From positions 1 to 64,000 of the forward strand of contig NZ_JAMKMS010000007.1 of NCBI RefSeq assembly GCF_023634655.1: a DNA stretch of 64,000 nt, written 5' to 3'. The stretch's first letter is position 1, and each line of letters begins with the position of its first letter. The notes beneath the pieces are model-generated. The model saw only the letters and a program-made list of their open reading frames with translations. It was not told the DNA's origin and made no database searches. Origin of the DNA: Vibrio methylphosphonaticus (GTDB taxonomy: Bacteria > Pseudomonadota > Gammaproteobacteria > Enterobacterales > Vibrionaceae). The position numbers were made by a program, and so were the translations under genes. Shown here one piece after another: positions 39,656-49,438 of this stretch.

Positions 39656-40108
39656 ATGGCAACAACACGTCAAATCGATGGGAAAGCGTATCATGTTGAT
39701 CTTGCAGAACTCATGCGAGTCTATGAGACTAATTACGCCAAGTTAAATCGATTGATCCCAACAACACCAGACGTTGGAGATGTACGTTGCTATCAAGCAG
39801 GCTCATTAACGTATCAAATCGAGATTGTAGAAGTGACCAAGTACACAACATTGGTCGAAATTTGCCAAGATGATGAGCTTCCTGTTTTCCCTTTGCCTAA
39901 AATGGTGGTGAGACTCTACCATGACGCAAAAGTTGCCGAAGTTTGTCATTGTGAGCAAACCGCTAGAGTCAAAGCACGGTACGATTACCCTAATACTAAA
40001 ATGCTTCAAAAAGATGAAAAGTTTCAGTTTAATCAGTTTCTTAGTGATTGGCTGACGTTTTGTCTAAAAAATGGAATTAGTCGAGCTCCGATCATGTATC
40101 GAAGTTAA
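39656..40108 (+). CDS. yqiB: DUF1249 protein YqiB
   Basis: A 150-aa conserved protein of unknown function (E. coli YqiB 140). Family marks include ELMRVYETNYAKLNRLIP, the PKMVVRLYHDAKVAEVC block and ARYDYPNTKMLQKDEKFQFNQFLSDWL. It is always found between nudF and cpdA in the relatives I recall. ATG 39656 is preceded by AGAGTGG; the upstream in-frame GTG lies inside the nudF end. No enzyme motif is visible. Confidence 0.92.
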   Translation: MATTRQIDGKAYHVDLAELMRVYETNYAKLNRLIPTTPDVGDVRCYQAGSLTYQIEIVEVTKYTTLVEICQDDELPVFPLPKMVVRLYHDAKVAEVCHCEQTARVKARYDYPNTKMLQKDEKFQFNQFLSDWLTFCLKNGISRAPIMYRS

Positions 40109-40137
40109 ACAATAGTAGATATTCAGGTCTTATTATT

Positions 40138-40962
40138 TTGAAAACAACACCCAGTGGTGAATCTCAGTCTAGTGCCGTCAGGTTACTGCAATTGACCGAC
40201 ACGCATCTATTTGCGCCTCAGGACGGCTGCTTACTGAGTGTGAACACCCATGACAGTTTTAAAGCTGTTGTGTCTGAAGTGTGCCAGCAAGGCACGCATT
40301 TTGAGGCATTACTGGCAACGGGCGATATCTCTCAAGATCATACAGAGTCATCTTATCGAAAGTTTGTTGACGGTATTATCCCCCTTAACCTCCCTTGTTA
40401 TTGGTTACCGGGTAATCACGATTTTAAGCCAAGTATGAACAGTGTATTGGACTCACCTCTGGTACAAACCGCGACCCATAAATTGCTGGGCGAGCATTGG
40501 CAAATAGTGTTATTGGACTCTCAGGTCGTGGGTGTGCCCCATGGCCGATTGAGTGACAGCCAACTCGATTATTTGGACAAAAAGCTAACTGAGCACCATG
40601 AACGACATACGTTGGTGTTGCTCCATCATCACCCCATACTCGTCAACAGTGCTTGGCTCGATCAGCATTCATTAAAGGACTCACAAGAGTTTTGGGATAT
40701 TGCCGCTAAACATGACAATGTGCGTGCGGTGCTATGTGGGCATATTCACCAAGAATTGGATTTGATGCACCATGGCGTAAGAGTACTCGCAACGCCATCG
40801 ACGTGTGTTCAGTTTAAGCCCAACTCCAATGAATTCTCTTTAGATATCTTGTCGCCCGGATGGCGAGAGCTGGAGCTCTTTAATGATGGCCAGTTAGAGA
40901 CCGTCGTTAAACGTTTACCACATGGTGCGTTTCGTCCTGACTTTAATGCGGAAGGTTACTAA
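40138..40962 (+). CDS. cpdA: 3',5'-cyclic AMP phosphodiesterase CpdA
   Basis: Calcineurin-type metallophosphoesterase, 274 aa (E. coli 275), which hydrolyses cAMP and so tunes CRP signalling. The metal-binding blocks are in order: LTDTHLF, GDISQDHTESSY, GNHD, LLHHHP and GHIH. The start appears to be TTG (40138), with AGG about ten bases upstream; no better in-frame ATG precedes the LLQLTDTH strand. A TTG start suggests low expression. Confidence 0.94.
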   Translation: MKTTPSGESQSSAVRLLQLTDTHLFAPQDGCLLSVNTHDSFKAVVSEVCQQGTHFEALLATGDISQDHTESSYRKFVDGIIPLNLPCYWLPGNHDFKPSMNSVLDSPLVQTATHKLLGEHWQIVLLDSQVVGVPHGRLSDSQLDYLDKKLTEHHERHTLVLLHHHPILVNSAWLDQHSLKDSQEFWDIAAKHDNVRAVLCGHIHQELDLMHHGVRVLATPSTCVQFKPNSNEFSLDILSPGWRELELFNDGQLETVVKRLPHGAFRPDFNAEGY

Positions 40963-40982
40963 TTTTATGCGGAGGTTTACTT

Positions 40983-41570
40983 ATGGATAAAAAGCCATCG
41001 TTATTGCTCTACATTCATGGTTTTAACAGTTCACCTCAATCACATAAAGCGCAAGTCATGCAGCAGTTTTGTCTGGCTCATCGTCCTGATATTACGGTTG
41101 TGGCTCCGCAAATGCCGAGCTTCCCCGCGCAAGCGGCCAAGCATTTGGTTGATGTGATACAGCGCTATGAAAAGACGCATCGAATCGGCCTGATTGGTAG
41201 CTCCTTAGGTGGCTATCTGTCAACGTGGTTAAATGCGCAGTATGGATTTAAAGCCGTGCTAATAAATCCAGCGGTAAAGCCTTATGAGTTATTAGTGGAT
41301 TTTCTTGGCGAGCAAGAAAATCCTTATACTTATGAGCGATACACATTAGAATCCCACCACATAGATGAACTGAAAGCGTTAGATGTGGCAAATATTCATT
41401 CACCTTGTGATTTTTGGTTGCTGCAACAAGAAGACGACGAGGTACTGGACTACCGCCAAGCCGTCACTAAGTATTCGAATTCAAAGCAAACGGTGGAAGC
41501 AGGTGGCGATCATAGTTTTGTTGATTTTGAGCGTTATCCGCAGCAAATTATCCACTTCTTAGAGTTGTAG
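40983..41570 (+). CDS. yqiA: Esterase YqiA
   Basis: Small alpha/beta hydrolase, 195 aa (E. coli 193). The oxyanion motif YIHGFNSSPQSHKA is near residue 10 and the nucleophile elbow GSSLGG has the catalytic serine near residue 73. GGDHSF near the end carries the catalytic histidine. E. coli YqiA has been described as a carboxylesterase acting on short acyl chains; the natural substrate is not known. It lies between cpdA and parE. Confidence 0.93.
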   Translation: MDKKPSLLLYIHGFNSSPQSHKAQVMQQFCLAHRPDITVVAPQMPSFPAQAAKHLVDVIQRYEKTHRIGLIGSSLGGYLSTWLNAQYGFKAVLINPAVKPYELLVDFLGEQENPYTYERYTLESHHIDELKALDVANIHSPCDFWLLQQEDDEVLDYRQAVTKYSNSKQTVEAGGDHSFVDFERYPQQIIHFLEL

Positions 41571-41727
41571 CTTTTTCACTATATCGGCGTGTAGCTGAGG
41601 AGGGAGTCATAAATTTCCCCCCAACTTTGGTGCGAAACTTGACAACACTTCCTTTGAGCCAGACTATTATGTGTCTGTACTTACGCGTGTGCCTTAAGAT
41701 TTGTCGCAGATGAATCAAATGAAGGCG

Positions 41728-41746
41728 GATGATGCAATGCATCATC
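41728..41746. promoter_or_regulatory. Perfect dyad upstream of parE
   Basis: GATGATGCAATGCATCATC is an exact 9-1-9 inverted repeat ending 54 bp before the parE start, in the 230-bp yqiA-parE gap. It may be an operator or an RNA hairpin in the parE leader. A perfect TTGACA at 41649 lies upstream but has no clear -10 partner. Confidence 0.35.
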
Positions 41747-41800
41747 GACTATCTTTATGCTGCTAAGTATCAATCTTTATTTGAGTAAAATTTCCGTATT

Positions 41801-43681
41801 ATGACAGAACAATATAATGCTGGAGCCATTGAGGTTCTCAATGGTCTTGAGCCAGTACGTCGCCGACCAGGGATGTATACGGATACAGCGCGTCCAAACC
41901 ATTTGGGCCAAGAAGTTATCGATAACAGTGTCGATGAAGCGCTAGCCGGACATGCCTCGAAAGTGCAAGTAATTCTTCACGCCGATCAATCTTTAGAAGT
42001 GATTGATGATGGGCGAGGTATGCCCGTAGATATTCACCCAGAAGAAAAAGTCTCGGGTGTCGAACTGATTTTCTGCAAGCTGCATGCCGGTGGTAAGTTT
42101 TCTAATAAGAACTACCAATTCTCTGGTGGTTTGCATGGGGTAGGTATCTCCGTGGTCAACGCGTTATCGAAACGTGTTGAAGTCACGGTTCGCCGTGATG
42201 GTCAAGTCTATGAAATGGCCTTTGAGAACGGTAACAAGGTTGAAGAACTCACGGTAACCGGGACTTGCGGGCGTCGCAATAAAGGGACCAGTGTTCACTT
42301 CTGGCCTGATACGAGTTATTTTGACTCCGCCAACTTTTCCGTTACTCGTCTGGTGAATAACCTGCGCGCCAAAGCGGTGTTATGTCCAGGGTTGGAAATT
42401 ACGTTCAGCGACAAAGTGAACGGCAAAGATCATAAGTGGCACTACGAAGACGGCCTAAAAGATTACCTAGCTGAAGGGGTGAAAGGCTATACCGTGTTGC
42501 CAGAAGTGCCTTTTACTGGTGAATTTTCTGCTGAGACGGAAGCGGCGACTTGGGCGCTAATTTGGCAGCCTGAAGGCGGTGAAATGATCACCGAAAGCTA
42601 CGTTAACTTGATTCCGACAGCCCAAGGTGGCACGCATGTTAATGGCTTACGTCAGGGGCTTCTTGATGCCATGCGTGAGTTTTGTGAGTTCCGAAACTTA
42701 CTGCCGCGTGGTGTTAAATTAACTGGCGATGATGTGTTTGATCGCTGCTCTTATGTCTTGTCCGTGAAAATGCAAGATCCTCAGTTTGCAGGGCAAACTA
42801 AAGAGCGTTTATCGTCACGTCAATGTGCCGCCTTTGTGTCTGGCGTTGTAAAAGATGCCTTTAGCCTATGGCTGAACGAAAAGCCTCAGTTGGCAGAGCA
42901 ATTGGCTGAAGTGTGTATTGCTAACGCTCATCGACGCATGCGTGCGAGTAAAAAAGTGGTGCGTAAGAAGGTCGCGTCTGGCCCAGCTCTACCGGGTAAA
43001 TTGACCGATTGCTCACAGCAAGACCTGAATCGAACTGAAATTTTCTTCGTGGAAGGGGACTCTGCTGGTGGTTCGGCTAAACAAGCGCGAGATCGTGAGT
43101 TCCAAGCGGTAATGCCTCTGCGCGGGAAAATTCTGAACACTTGGGAAGTGTCAACGGACCAAGTGTTGGCCTCTCAAGAAGTGCACGATATTTCCGTCGC
43201 ACTGGGGATTGATCCTGATAATGATGACTTGAGCGCTTTGCGTTACGGTAAGGTGTGTATTCTTGCCGATGCGGACTCAGATGGGCTGCACATTGCAACC
43301 CTACTATGTGCGCTATTTACTAAGCACTTCAGAGGATTAGTTTCTGCGGGGCACGTTTATGTTGCCATGCCACCTCTGTATCGAATCGACTGTGGCAAAG
43401 AAGTCTTTTATGCCCTGGATGATGACGAAAAAGATGGCATTTTAGAGCGATTGAGTAAAAAGAAAGCGAAGATCAACGTACAGCGATTTAAAGGTCTGGG
43501 TGAAATGAACCCACTACAACTTCGTGAAACGACGATGGATCCGAATACTCGCCGCTTGGTGCAACTGACTATTGATGATGACAGTGCAACCGATGAAATG
43601 ATGGATATGTTGCTAGGCAAAAAACGAGCGGATGACCGTCGTAGCTGGCTACAAAGTAACGGCGACATGGCCGAGGTATAA
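41801..43681 (+). CDS. parE: DNA topoisomerase IV subunit B
   Basis: ATPase subunit of the chromosome-decatenating topoisomerase IV, 626 aa (E. coli 630). The GHKL ATPase is at about 1-220 ([35 protein letters not shown]), the transducer domain follows, and the Toprim domain starts at [17 protein letters not shown]. It has no gyrase-type insertion. parC starts five bases after its stop, so the two are coexpressed in equal amounts. Confidence 0.97.
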   Translation: MTEQYNAGAIEVLNGLEPVRRRPGMYTDTARPNHLGQEVIDNSVDEALAGHASKVQVILHADQSLEVIDDGRGMPVDIHPEEKVSGVELIFCKLHAGGKFSNKNYQFSGGLHGVGISVVNALSKRVEVTVRRDGQVYEMAFENGNKVEELTVTGTCGRRNKGTSVHFWPDTSYFDSANFSVTRLVNNLRAKAVLCPGLEITFSDKVNGKDHKWHYEDGLKDYLAEGVKGYTVLPEVPFTGEFSAETEAATWALIWQPEGGEMITESYVNLIPTAQGGTHVNGLRQGLLDAMREFCEFRNLLPRGVKLTGDDVFDRCSYVLSVKMQDPQFAGQTKERLSSRQCAAFVSGVVKDAFSLWLNEKPQLAEQLAEVCIANAHRRMRASKKVVRKKVASGPALPGKLTDCSQQDLNRTEIFFVEGDSAGGSAKQARDREFQAVMPLRGKILNTWEVSTDQVLASQEVHDISVALGIDPDNDDLSALRYGKVCILADADSDGLHIATLLCALFTKHFRGLVSAGHVYVAMPPLYRIDCGKEVFYALDDDEKDGILERLSKKKAKINVQRFKGLGEMNPLQLRETTMDPNTRRLVQLTIDDDSATDEMMDMLLGKKRADDRRSWLQSNGDMAEV

Positions 43682-43686
43682 CGATA

Positions 43687-45966
43687 ATGTCGACTGAAAT
43701 ATCTTTTGATGGCGTTGAACAGTTGCCAATGCGCAAGTTCACCGAAGATGCCTATTTGAATTATTCAATGTACGTGATCATGGATCGTGCATTGCCTTAT
43801 ATTGGTGACGGTCTTAAGCCCGTTCAGCGCCGTATTATTTACGCTATGTCTGAGTTAGGTTTATCGTCTGCAGCCAAATACAAGAAATCTGCGCGTACCG
43901 TTGGTGATGTACTGGGTAAGTACCACCCGCACGGCGATTCCGCGTGTTATGAAGCGATGGTATTGATGGCGCAGCCATTTTCTTATCGCTATCCGTTAGT
44001 GGACGGTCAAGGAAACTGGGGTGCGCCCGATGATCCTAAGTCGTTTGCTGCGATGCGTTATACCGAGGCGAAACTGTCTAAGTTTGCTGAAGTATTACTT
44101 AGCGAAGTGGGTCTCGGCACGGTTGAGTGGCAACCAAACTTTGACGGCACGATGAAAGAGCCGAAGATCCTTCCTGCACGCCTACCTCATATTTTGCTAA
44201 ATGGTATTACGGGTATTGCGGTTGGTATGGCGACGGATATTCCTCCTCATAACGTCCGTGAAGTGGCAGATGCAACCGTACACCTTATTGATAATCCAAA
44301 GGCGGAATTGTCGGATGTCATGGCGTATGTCAAAGGGCCTGACTACCCAACAGAAGCGGAAATTATTTCCCCGCAAACGGACCTAGAAAAAATCTATCGT
44401 ACTGGCCGTGGTAGTGTGAAAATGCGCGCGGTTTGGCATAAAGAAGGCGCGGATATTGTTATCACAGCGCTACCTCATCAGGTCTCTGGTGCCAAATTAC
44501 TAGAGCAGATTGCCAACCAAATGCGTGCGAAAAAGCTGCCTATGGTGGATGATCTGCGTGATGAATCTGATCATGAGAATCCAACTCGCATTGTGATCGT
44601 TCCACGCTCTAATCGTATTGATTGCGATCAGTTGATGAATCACTTATTTGCTTCGACAGATCTTGAGAAAAACTTCCGCGTTAACCTGAATATGATTGGT
44701 TTGAACAACCGTCCACAGGTGAAAGGTCTCGTCACTATTCTATCTGAATGGATTGCTTATCGTCGTGAAACTGTTCGTAAACGCCTGCAGTATCGTCTTG
44801 ATAAGATCTTAGCTCGCTTACACATTTTGGAAGGTTTGTTGATCGCATACCTCAACCTTGATGAAGTGATTGAGATCATTCGTACCGAAGATGAACCCAA
44901 AGCAGTCTTAATGGCGCGCTTTGGTATCACCGACATTCAAGCTGATGCAATCTTAGATACTAAGCTTCGCCACCTTGCCAAGCTGGAAGAGATGAAAATC
45001 CGCGGTGAGCAAGATGAGCTTGAAAAAGAACGTCAAAAGCTAGAAAGCTTATTGGGTTCTGAGCGTCGCATGAATACTTTGCTGAAAAAAGAAATTCAAG
45101 CCGATGCGGAGAAATATGGTGATGATCGTCGTTCTCCACTTATTGAGCGAGCAGAAGCGAAAGCGATGACGGAACGTGATCTTGTTCCTAGCGAACCTAT
45201 TACGGTGGTTCTATCGGAAAAAGGCTGGATTCGTCATGCGAAAGGCCATGATGTTGACCCATCGGGGCTGAACTATAAGTCGGGTGATAACTACCTGGCG
45301 GCTGCACGCGGTAAAAGTAGCCAACCAGCGGTATTCTTAGGAAACGATGGACGCAGTTATTCACTTGAATCGCATTCATTGCCGTCTGCGCGAAGCCAAG
45401 GTGAGCCCATTACTGGACGTCTCAATGTCAATGCTGGTACCAGTATTCGCCAAGTCATTATGGGTGAGGAATCGCAACTATGGTTGATTGGCTCGGATGC
45501 GGGTTATGGTTTTGTTTGCAAAGGCTCTGACCTTCTATCGAAGAACCGAAGCGGAAAAGCATTGGTGACCTTGCCGCAAGCTGCTGAAGTCATGATGCCG
45601 AGTATGGTTGGTGACTTAGATTCTGATGAAATCATGGCAATTACCAATCAGGGACGCATGTTGTTGTTCCCAATAAAAGACTTGCCACAATTAGGCAAAG
45701 GTAAGGGCAATAAGATCATTAACATCCCATCGGCTAAAGCGAAGTCGAGAGAAGAGTTTGTCTCTCACTTGATGGCGTTGCCTCAAGGGGCTTCTGTTAC
45801 GCTTTATGCTGGTAAGCGCAAGTTAGGTCTAAAACCTGCAGATTTGGACAACTTTAGAGGTGAGCGTGGCCGTCGTGGTGGACTGTTACCAAGAGGCTTA
45901 CAGCGTGTCACTCGAATTGACGTAGAGGGTTCTGTGTCATTCGATAGTGAAACGGTTGACGAGTAA
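43687..45966 (+). CDS. parC: DNA topoisomerase IV subunit A
   Basis: DNA-cleaving subunit, 759 aa (E. coli 752). The active-site tyrosine lies in [10 protein letters not shown] (about Y125). The quinolone-determining segment reads [12 protein letters not shown] with S85 and E89 (E. coli S80 and E84), the unmutated state. The C-terminal beta-pinwheel covers about 495-745. A bidirectional terminator shared with degS follows. Confidence 0.97.
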   Translation: MSTEISFDGVEQLPMRKFTEDAYLNYSMYVIMDRALPYIGDGLKPVQRRIIYAMSELGLSSAAKYKKSARTVGDVLGKYHPHGDSACYEAMVLMAQPFSYRYPLVDGQGNWGAPDDPKSFAAMRYTEAKLSKFAEVLLSEVGLGTVEWQPNFDGTMKEPKILPARLPHILLNGITGIAVGMATDIPPHNVREVADATVHLIDNPKAELSDVMAYVKGPDYPTEAEIISPQTDLEKIYRTGRGSVKMRAVWHKEGADIVITALPHQVSGAKLLEQIANQMRAKKLPMVDDLRDESDHENPTRIVIVPRSNRIDCDQLMNHLFASTDLEKNFRVNLNMIGLNNRPQVKGLVTILSEWIAYRRETVRKRLQYRLDKILARLHILEGLLIAYLNLDEVIEIIRTEDEPKAVLMARFGITDIQADAILDTKLRHLAKLEEMKIRGEQDELEKERQKLESLLGSERRMNTLLKKEIQADAEKYGDDRRSPLIERAEAKAMTERDLVPSEPITVVLSEKGWIRHAKGHDVDPSGLNYKSGDNYLAAARGKSSQPAVFLGNDGRSYSLESHSLPSARSQGEPITGRLNVNAGTSIRQVIMGEESQLWLIGSDAGYGFVCKGSDLLSKNRSGKALVTLPQAAEVMMPSMVGDLDSDEIMAITNQGRMLLFPIKDLPQLGKGKGNKIINIPSAKAKSREEFVSHLMALPQGASVTLYAGKRKLGLKPADLDNFRGERGRRGGLLPRGLQRVTRIDVEGSVSFDSETVDE

Positions 45967-45987
45967 TTCGTTTAGCTCGCTACAAAT

Positions 45988-46021
45988 AAAAATGCCGCTG
46001 AGAAATCAGCGGCATTTTTTT
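45988..46021. terminator. Bidirectional terminator between parC and degS
   Basis: AAAAATGCCGCTGA pairs perfectly with TCAGCGGCATTTTT around GAAA. Both flanks allow termination of parEC and of degS. Confidence 0.93.
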
Positions 46022-46051
46022 AGGTTCTTTGCCAATTATCGTTTATTCCGT

Positions 46052-47116
46052 TTATTCACGACTATCTTCAGTCACAGTCACAGGTAGCGTCACCTCTTTA
46101 CCGTCTCGTAATAGGGTAACATCGACAGTGGTTCCTGGTCTTAAGTCGGTCACGAGATCAAGTACGCCTTGTCTGCCATTTAACTTCTTACCGTTAATCG
46201 TCAGAATGATATCTTGAACCTCAATCCCCCCTTTGGCTGCAGGACCTTTCGGGTCTAAGCCAAGTACAATGATGCCACCAATGTGCTCATTGCCTAATAG
46301 GCGAGCGGTGACGGAATTGATATCTTGCCCATCAATACCGATATAACCGCGAATCACTCGACCGTCAGCGATAATTTTTTCCATAATTTTACTGGCAAGT
46401 TTATATGGAATAGCAAAGGAAATACCGTAGGTTTCTAAGTCCGTTGCTTGTTGGAATGAGGCGGTGTTTATACCAACAAGCTCTCCTTGGGTGTTAACTA
46501 AAGCGCCACCAGAGTTACCTTGATTGATGGCCGCATCGGTTTGAATAAAGGCTTGAATGCCTCCCGCGCTAATTGATGAGCGACCTGTTGCCGAGATTAT
46601 GCCGAATGTCGTGGTTTGTCCTAAGTTATAAGGATTGCCAATTGCTAAAACGACATCACCGACTTTAGGGCTGTAGTTTGGGTTGAGTGGAATCACTGGG
46701 AGGTCAGAGCCTTCTACTCGTAATATAGCGATATCAGTGCGTTGATCTTTCCCCACCAGCTGAGCGGCAGCAACGCGACCATCTTGCAAAGCAACAATGA
46801 TTTGGTCGGCATTTGCGACAACATGGTAGTTGGTGATGATATAGCCTTTTTCACTCACAATAACACCAGAGCCCAGACCTTGTGTGGACAGTGTCGTGCG
46901 GTCACTCTCTTTATACTGTCGGCTATAAATATTGACGACCGCAGGCGCGGCGTTGCGTACTGCTTGATTAAAAGAGACCTGCAGTGACGTACCTTGCGTT
47001 GGTGTCGTGTCAAATTGCTCTGAGATGATCGTAGGTCTTAGCGACGGAACGGCAATTAAGACTAATAGAGCGGTAACGAGCCCCATTGATACAGATCGTA
47101 ATAAAAAGTTCAGCAT
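46052..47116 (-). CDS. degS: Envelope-stress sensor protease DegS
   Basis: Inner-membrane-anchored trypsin-like protease, 354 aa (E. coli 355), which cuts the anti-sigma factor RseA when its PDZ domain binds misfolded outer-membrane proteins, freeing sigma-E. One N-terminal transmembrane segment (about 5-25), then catalytic His in TNYHVV, Asp in TDIAILR and Ser in NQGNSGGAL, and a single PDZ domain at about 255-345. ATG 47116 has GAGAG upstream. It follows degQ on the same strand after a terminator. Confidence 0.96.
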   Translation of the reverse strand: MLNFLLRSVSMGLVTALLVLIAVPSLRPTIISEQFDTTPTQGTSLQVSFNQAVRNAAPAVVNIYSRQYKESDRTTLSTQGLGSGVIVSEKGYIITNYHVVANADQIIVALQDGRVAAAQLVGKDQRTDIAILRVEGSDLPVIPLNPNYSPKVGDVVLAIGNPYNLGQTTTFGIISATGRSSISAGGIQAFIQTDAAINQGNSGGALVNTQGELVGINTASFQQATDLETYGISFAIPYKLASKIMEKIIADGRVIRGYIGIDGQDINSVTARLLGNEHIGGIIVLGLDPKGPAAKGGIEVQDIILTINGKKLNGRQGVLDLVTDLRPGTTVDVTLLRDGKEVTLPVTVTEDSRE

Positions 47117-47283
47117 TGCACTCTCTAATGGATACCGATATTGGTGGTCTATTGGACAAAATAACAATCACTGAAGCTAGCATAGTAGGGAATGGTTCAA
47201 TAACGACAACAATTACCATGAAACTCAATGCTTTTTCGAGCAACAGCTTGCGAGCAAAGCATATCATCTTGTGAGCAAATAAT

Positions 47284-47313
47284 AAAAAGGGCAGTCACAT
47301 TCGACTGCCCTTT
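47284..47313 (-). terminator. Intrinsic terminator of degQ
   Basis: AAAGGGCAGTC pairs with GACTGCCCTTT around six bases; on the minus strand TTTTTATTATTTG follows. It separates degQ from degS, so degS needs its own promoter or readthrough. Confidence 0.9.
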
Positions 47314-47342
47314 CACTAAGAATTTACATAAATCGTGTGGTG

Positions 47343-48713
47343 TTAGCGTATAACAAGATAAATGGTGCGGTCATCTCGTTGAATATTCAGTGCAAGAACC
47401 CCTGGTTTTGCTTCTAGTATTTTACGTAGCTCACCCACATTCTTAACGCGTTGGCGGTTCACACCCATGATAATGTCGCCTTGTTGAAGCTCATACTGAG
47501 CCGCCGGAGAACCTTCGGCGACGGAGGTGACTTTCACGCCATCGACTTTGTCACTTTTTTCTGTATTTGCAAACTCAGCACCGGTTAGACCTTCATGCAG
47601 TTTGTCGGCTTTAGTAATACTCTTTGCACCTTCAGTTAGCGTGGCTTGAACCGTCATGGCTTCACCGTCTCGGACTAGCCCTAGTTCGATAGTCTTGCCA
47701 GCACCAAGTGTCGCTACTTTTGCTCGTAATTCGCTGAAAGTGGCAATTTTCTTACCATTGACCGATACAATAATATCGCCAGCTTCGAGTCCACCTTTTT
47801 CAGCCGCGCTATCAGGCATGACTTGGCTAACAAAGGCGCCTTTACTGGAATCATAGCCTAGAGCTTCCGCTAATTCAGAGGTGACTTCGCCACCTTGAAC
47901 ACCTAGCATGCCACGTTTCACTTCGCCAAATTCAATAATTTGCTCGGCTAAGTTGTTCATCATATTGGATGGGATAGCAAAGCCAATACCGACGTTACCG
48001 CCATTGGGACCTAAGATCGCCGTATTGATACCAATGAGCTCACCTTTAAGGTTAACTAGTGCCCCACCTGAGTTACCACTGTTAATTGCGGCATCAGTTT
48101 GAATGAAGTTCTCAAAGTTTTCTAAATTCAGACCGCTGCGCCCCAAAGCAGAGACAATGCCGGATGTAACGGTTTGTCCTAAACCGAAGGGGTTACCAAT
48201 GGCAACAGTAAAGTCACCAACACGGAGTGCGTCGGAGTCGGCGAGTTTTATCTCTGTTAGATTTTTGGCGTCATCAAGTTTGAGTAACGCGACATCTGAC
48301 ATTTCATCGCCACCAACCAGTTCTGCATCATATTCACGTCCGTCTTGCAATTTAACGCGTATTTCTTCTGCGCCATTGATGACGTGGTAGTTGGTCACGA
48401 TGTAGCCTTTTTTAGCGTTGATAACAACACCAGAACCCAAACCACGGAAAGGCCGCTCTTGCAGTTGCTCTGTCGGGAAATCAGGACCGAAGAAGAATTT
48501 GAATTGCTCAGGGTATTGCTGTTTAGAGACCTGAGTACCTTCAACTGCGATACTGACGACCGCGGGTGTCACAGTTTCTAGCATAGGAGCAAGGCTTGGA
48601 AGTTGCTCGCCGTTGACTGCAAGGGGTAACGCCGCAGAGACAGGTATGGGGGTGATGATGGAACTCAAGCTTAACGACAGAACAGTTAAGGCAAGCATTG
48701 GCTTCTTCATCAT
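47343..48713 (-). CDS. degQ: Periplasmic serine endoprotease DegQ (DegP/HtrA family)
   Basis: Quality-control protease and chaperone of the periplasm, 456 aa (E. coli DegQ 455). It has a signal peptide of about 27 residues ending PVSAALP, then catalytic His in TNYHVI, Asp in SDVALLK and Ser in NSGNSGGAL. Two PDZ domains follow (about 255-345 and 365-455). The short LA-loop (QYPEQFKFFFGPDFP) favours DegQ over DegP. Two adjacent ATGs; GAGGAG lies four and seven bases before them. zapG-degQ-degS order. Confidence 0.95.
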   Translation of the reverse strand: MMKKPMLALTVLSLSLSSIITPIPVSAALPLAVNGEQLPSLAPMLETVTPAVVSIAVEGTQVSKQQYPEQFKFFFGPDFPTEQLQERPFRGLGSGVVINAKKGYIVTNYHVINGAEEIRVKLQDGREYDAELVGGDEMSDVALLKLDDAKNLTEIKLADSDALRVGDFTVAIGNPFGLGQTVTSGIVSALGRSGLNLENFENFIQTDAAINSGNSGGALVNLKGELIGINTAILGPNGGNVGIGFAIPSNMMNNLAEQIIEFGEVKRGMLGVQGGEVTSELAEALGYDSSKGAFVSQVMPDSAAEKGGLEAGDIIVSVNGKKIATFSELRAKVATLGAGKTIELGLVRDGEAMTVQATLTEGAKSITKADKLHEGLTGAEFANTEKSDKVDGVKVTSVAEGSPAAQYELQQGDIIMGVNRQRVKNVGELRKILEAKPGVLALNIQRDDRTIYLVIR

Positions 48714-48739
48714 AAAACTCCTCTAAGGTTTAGTAAAAG

Positions 48740-48768
48740 TTATGACTAGACGATCTGAATAAAGTTCA
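48740..48768 (-). promoter_or_regulatory. Possible sigma-E promoter of degQ
   Basis: On the minus strand TGAACTT (48762-48768) is separated by 15 bases from GTCATAA (48740-48746), a partial match to the sigma-E pattern GGAACTT-N15/16-GTCAAA. It ends 27 bases before the degQ start, and degP/degQ genes are known members of the sigma-E regulon. Confidence 0.35.
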
Positions 48769-48788
48769 CTCGAATTGGTAGGTGGAGT

Positions 48789-48818
48789 CAGATTCACTCA
48801 ATAGGTTGAGTGAATCTG
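48789..48818. repeat. Perfect 13-bp hairpin between zapG and degQ
   Basis: CAGATTCACTCAA pairs exactly with TTGAGTGAATCTG around a four-base loop. It lies 22 bases past the zapG stop on the minus strand but has no T-run, so it is either a mRNA-end stabiliser, a Rho-assisted end, or a protein site. Confidence 0.7.
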
Positions 48819-48840
48819 TTGCACTGTATTACTAAGAGAT

Positions 48841-49296
48841 TTACGAGGCTTTGGCTGTGATAGGTTCGCTCGCGACAAGTTCTGGCTTTTCAATAACCTG
48901 CTTTTGCTCTTCTCTCAATAATCCGGTTGCACCATTAGCATAGTCTTTTGGTTGCTCATCAATATCTGAGCTGGCAGTAGGCTCTACGTTGTGCTCGGCG
49001 ATTTTTTTAACAAACGGATTGTCTTGCTCTGGTAAGTTAGGCAAAAGCTCTGCGGAGGTTTTTGCCATATGTTGGTAGAGCTTAGTGTAATCTTTACCAA
49101 GTGTATCTAACATTTCCGCACTTTGGGCAAAATGGTCAGATAACTCTTGGCGTTGTTGTTCTAGGGCGAACTTTGCAGATTCGAGATCTTTTTGTATCGT
49201 TTTCTGTTTTTTGTATTGTGGGGTAGTGAGGCGAGAAATAACAATTCCTAAAATAGCGCCCACAAGCAGACCGACAACGGCGTAAATCCAAGGCAT
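48841..49296 (-). CDS. zapG: Cell envelope/division protein ZapG (YhcB, DUF1043)
   Basis: Single-span inner-membrane protein, 151 aa (E. coli YhcB 132), linked in the literature to cell division and envelope synthesis. A transmembrane helix spans residues 3-21 (AVVGLLVGAILGIVISRL), then a coiled coil at about 30-85 with the conserved core HFAQSAEMLDTLGKDYTKLYQHMA. The C-terminal tail is acidic and ends differently from E. coli. It diverges from zapE and precedes degQ. Confidence 0.94.
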   Translation of the reverse strand: MPWIYAVVGLLVGAILGIVISRLTTPQYKKQKTIQKDLESAKFALEQQRQELSDHFAQSAEMLDTLGKDYTKLYQHMAKTSAELLPNLPEQDNPFVKKIAEHNVEPTASSDIDEQPKDYANGATGLLREEQKQVIEKPELVASEPITAKAS

Positions 49297-49438
49297 AGCA
49301 GCTTCCTTAATTTTCGTTTATTAACATGTGCGTTACCTGATGGTTACACACGTTGTTTTGTCATGTTACTATGAGAGTTCTTACCAATAAAGCAAAATAC
49401 GCCATTTATGGTTGTTGGATCTGTGCTGCGAGTTATCC

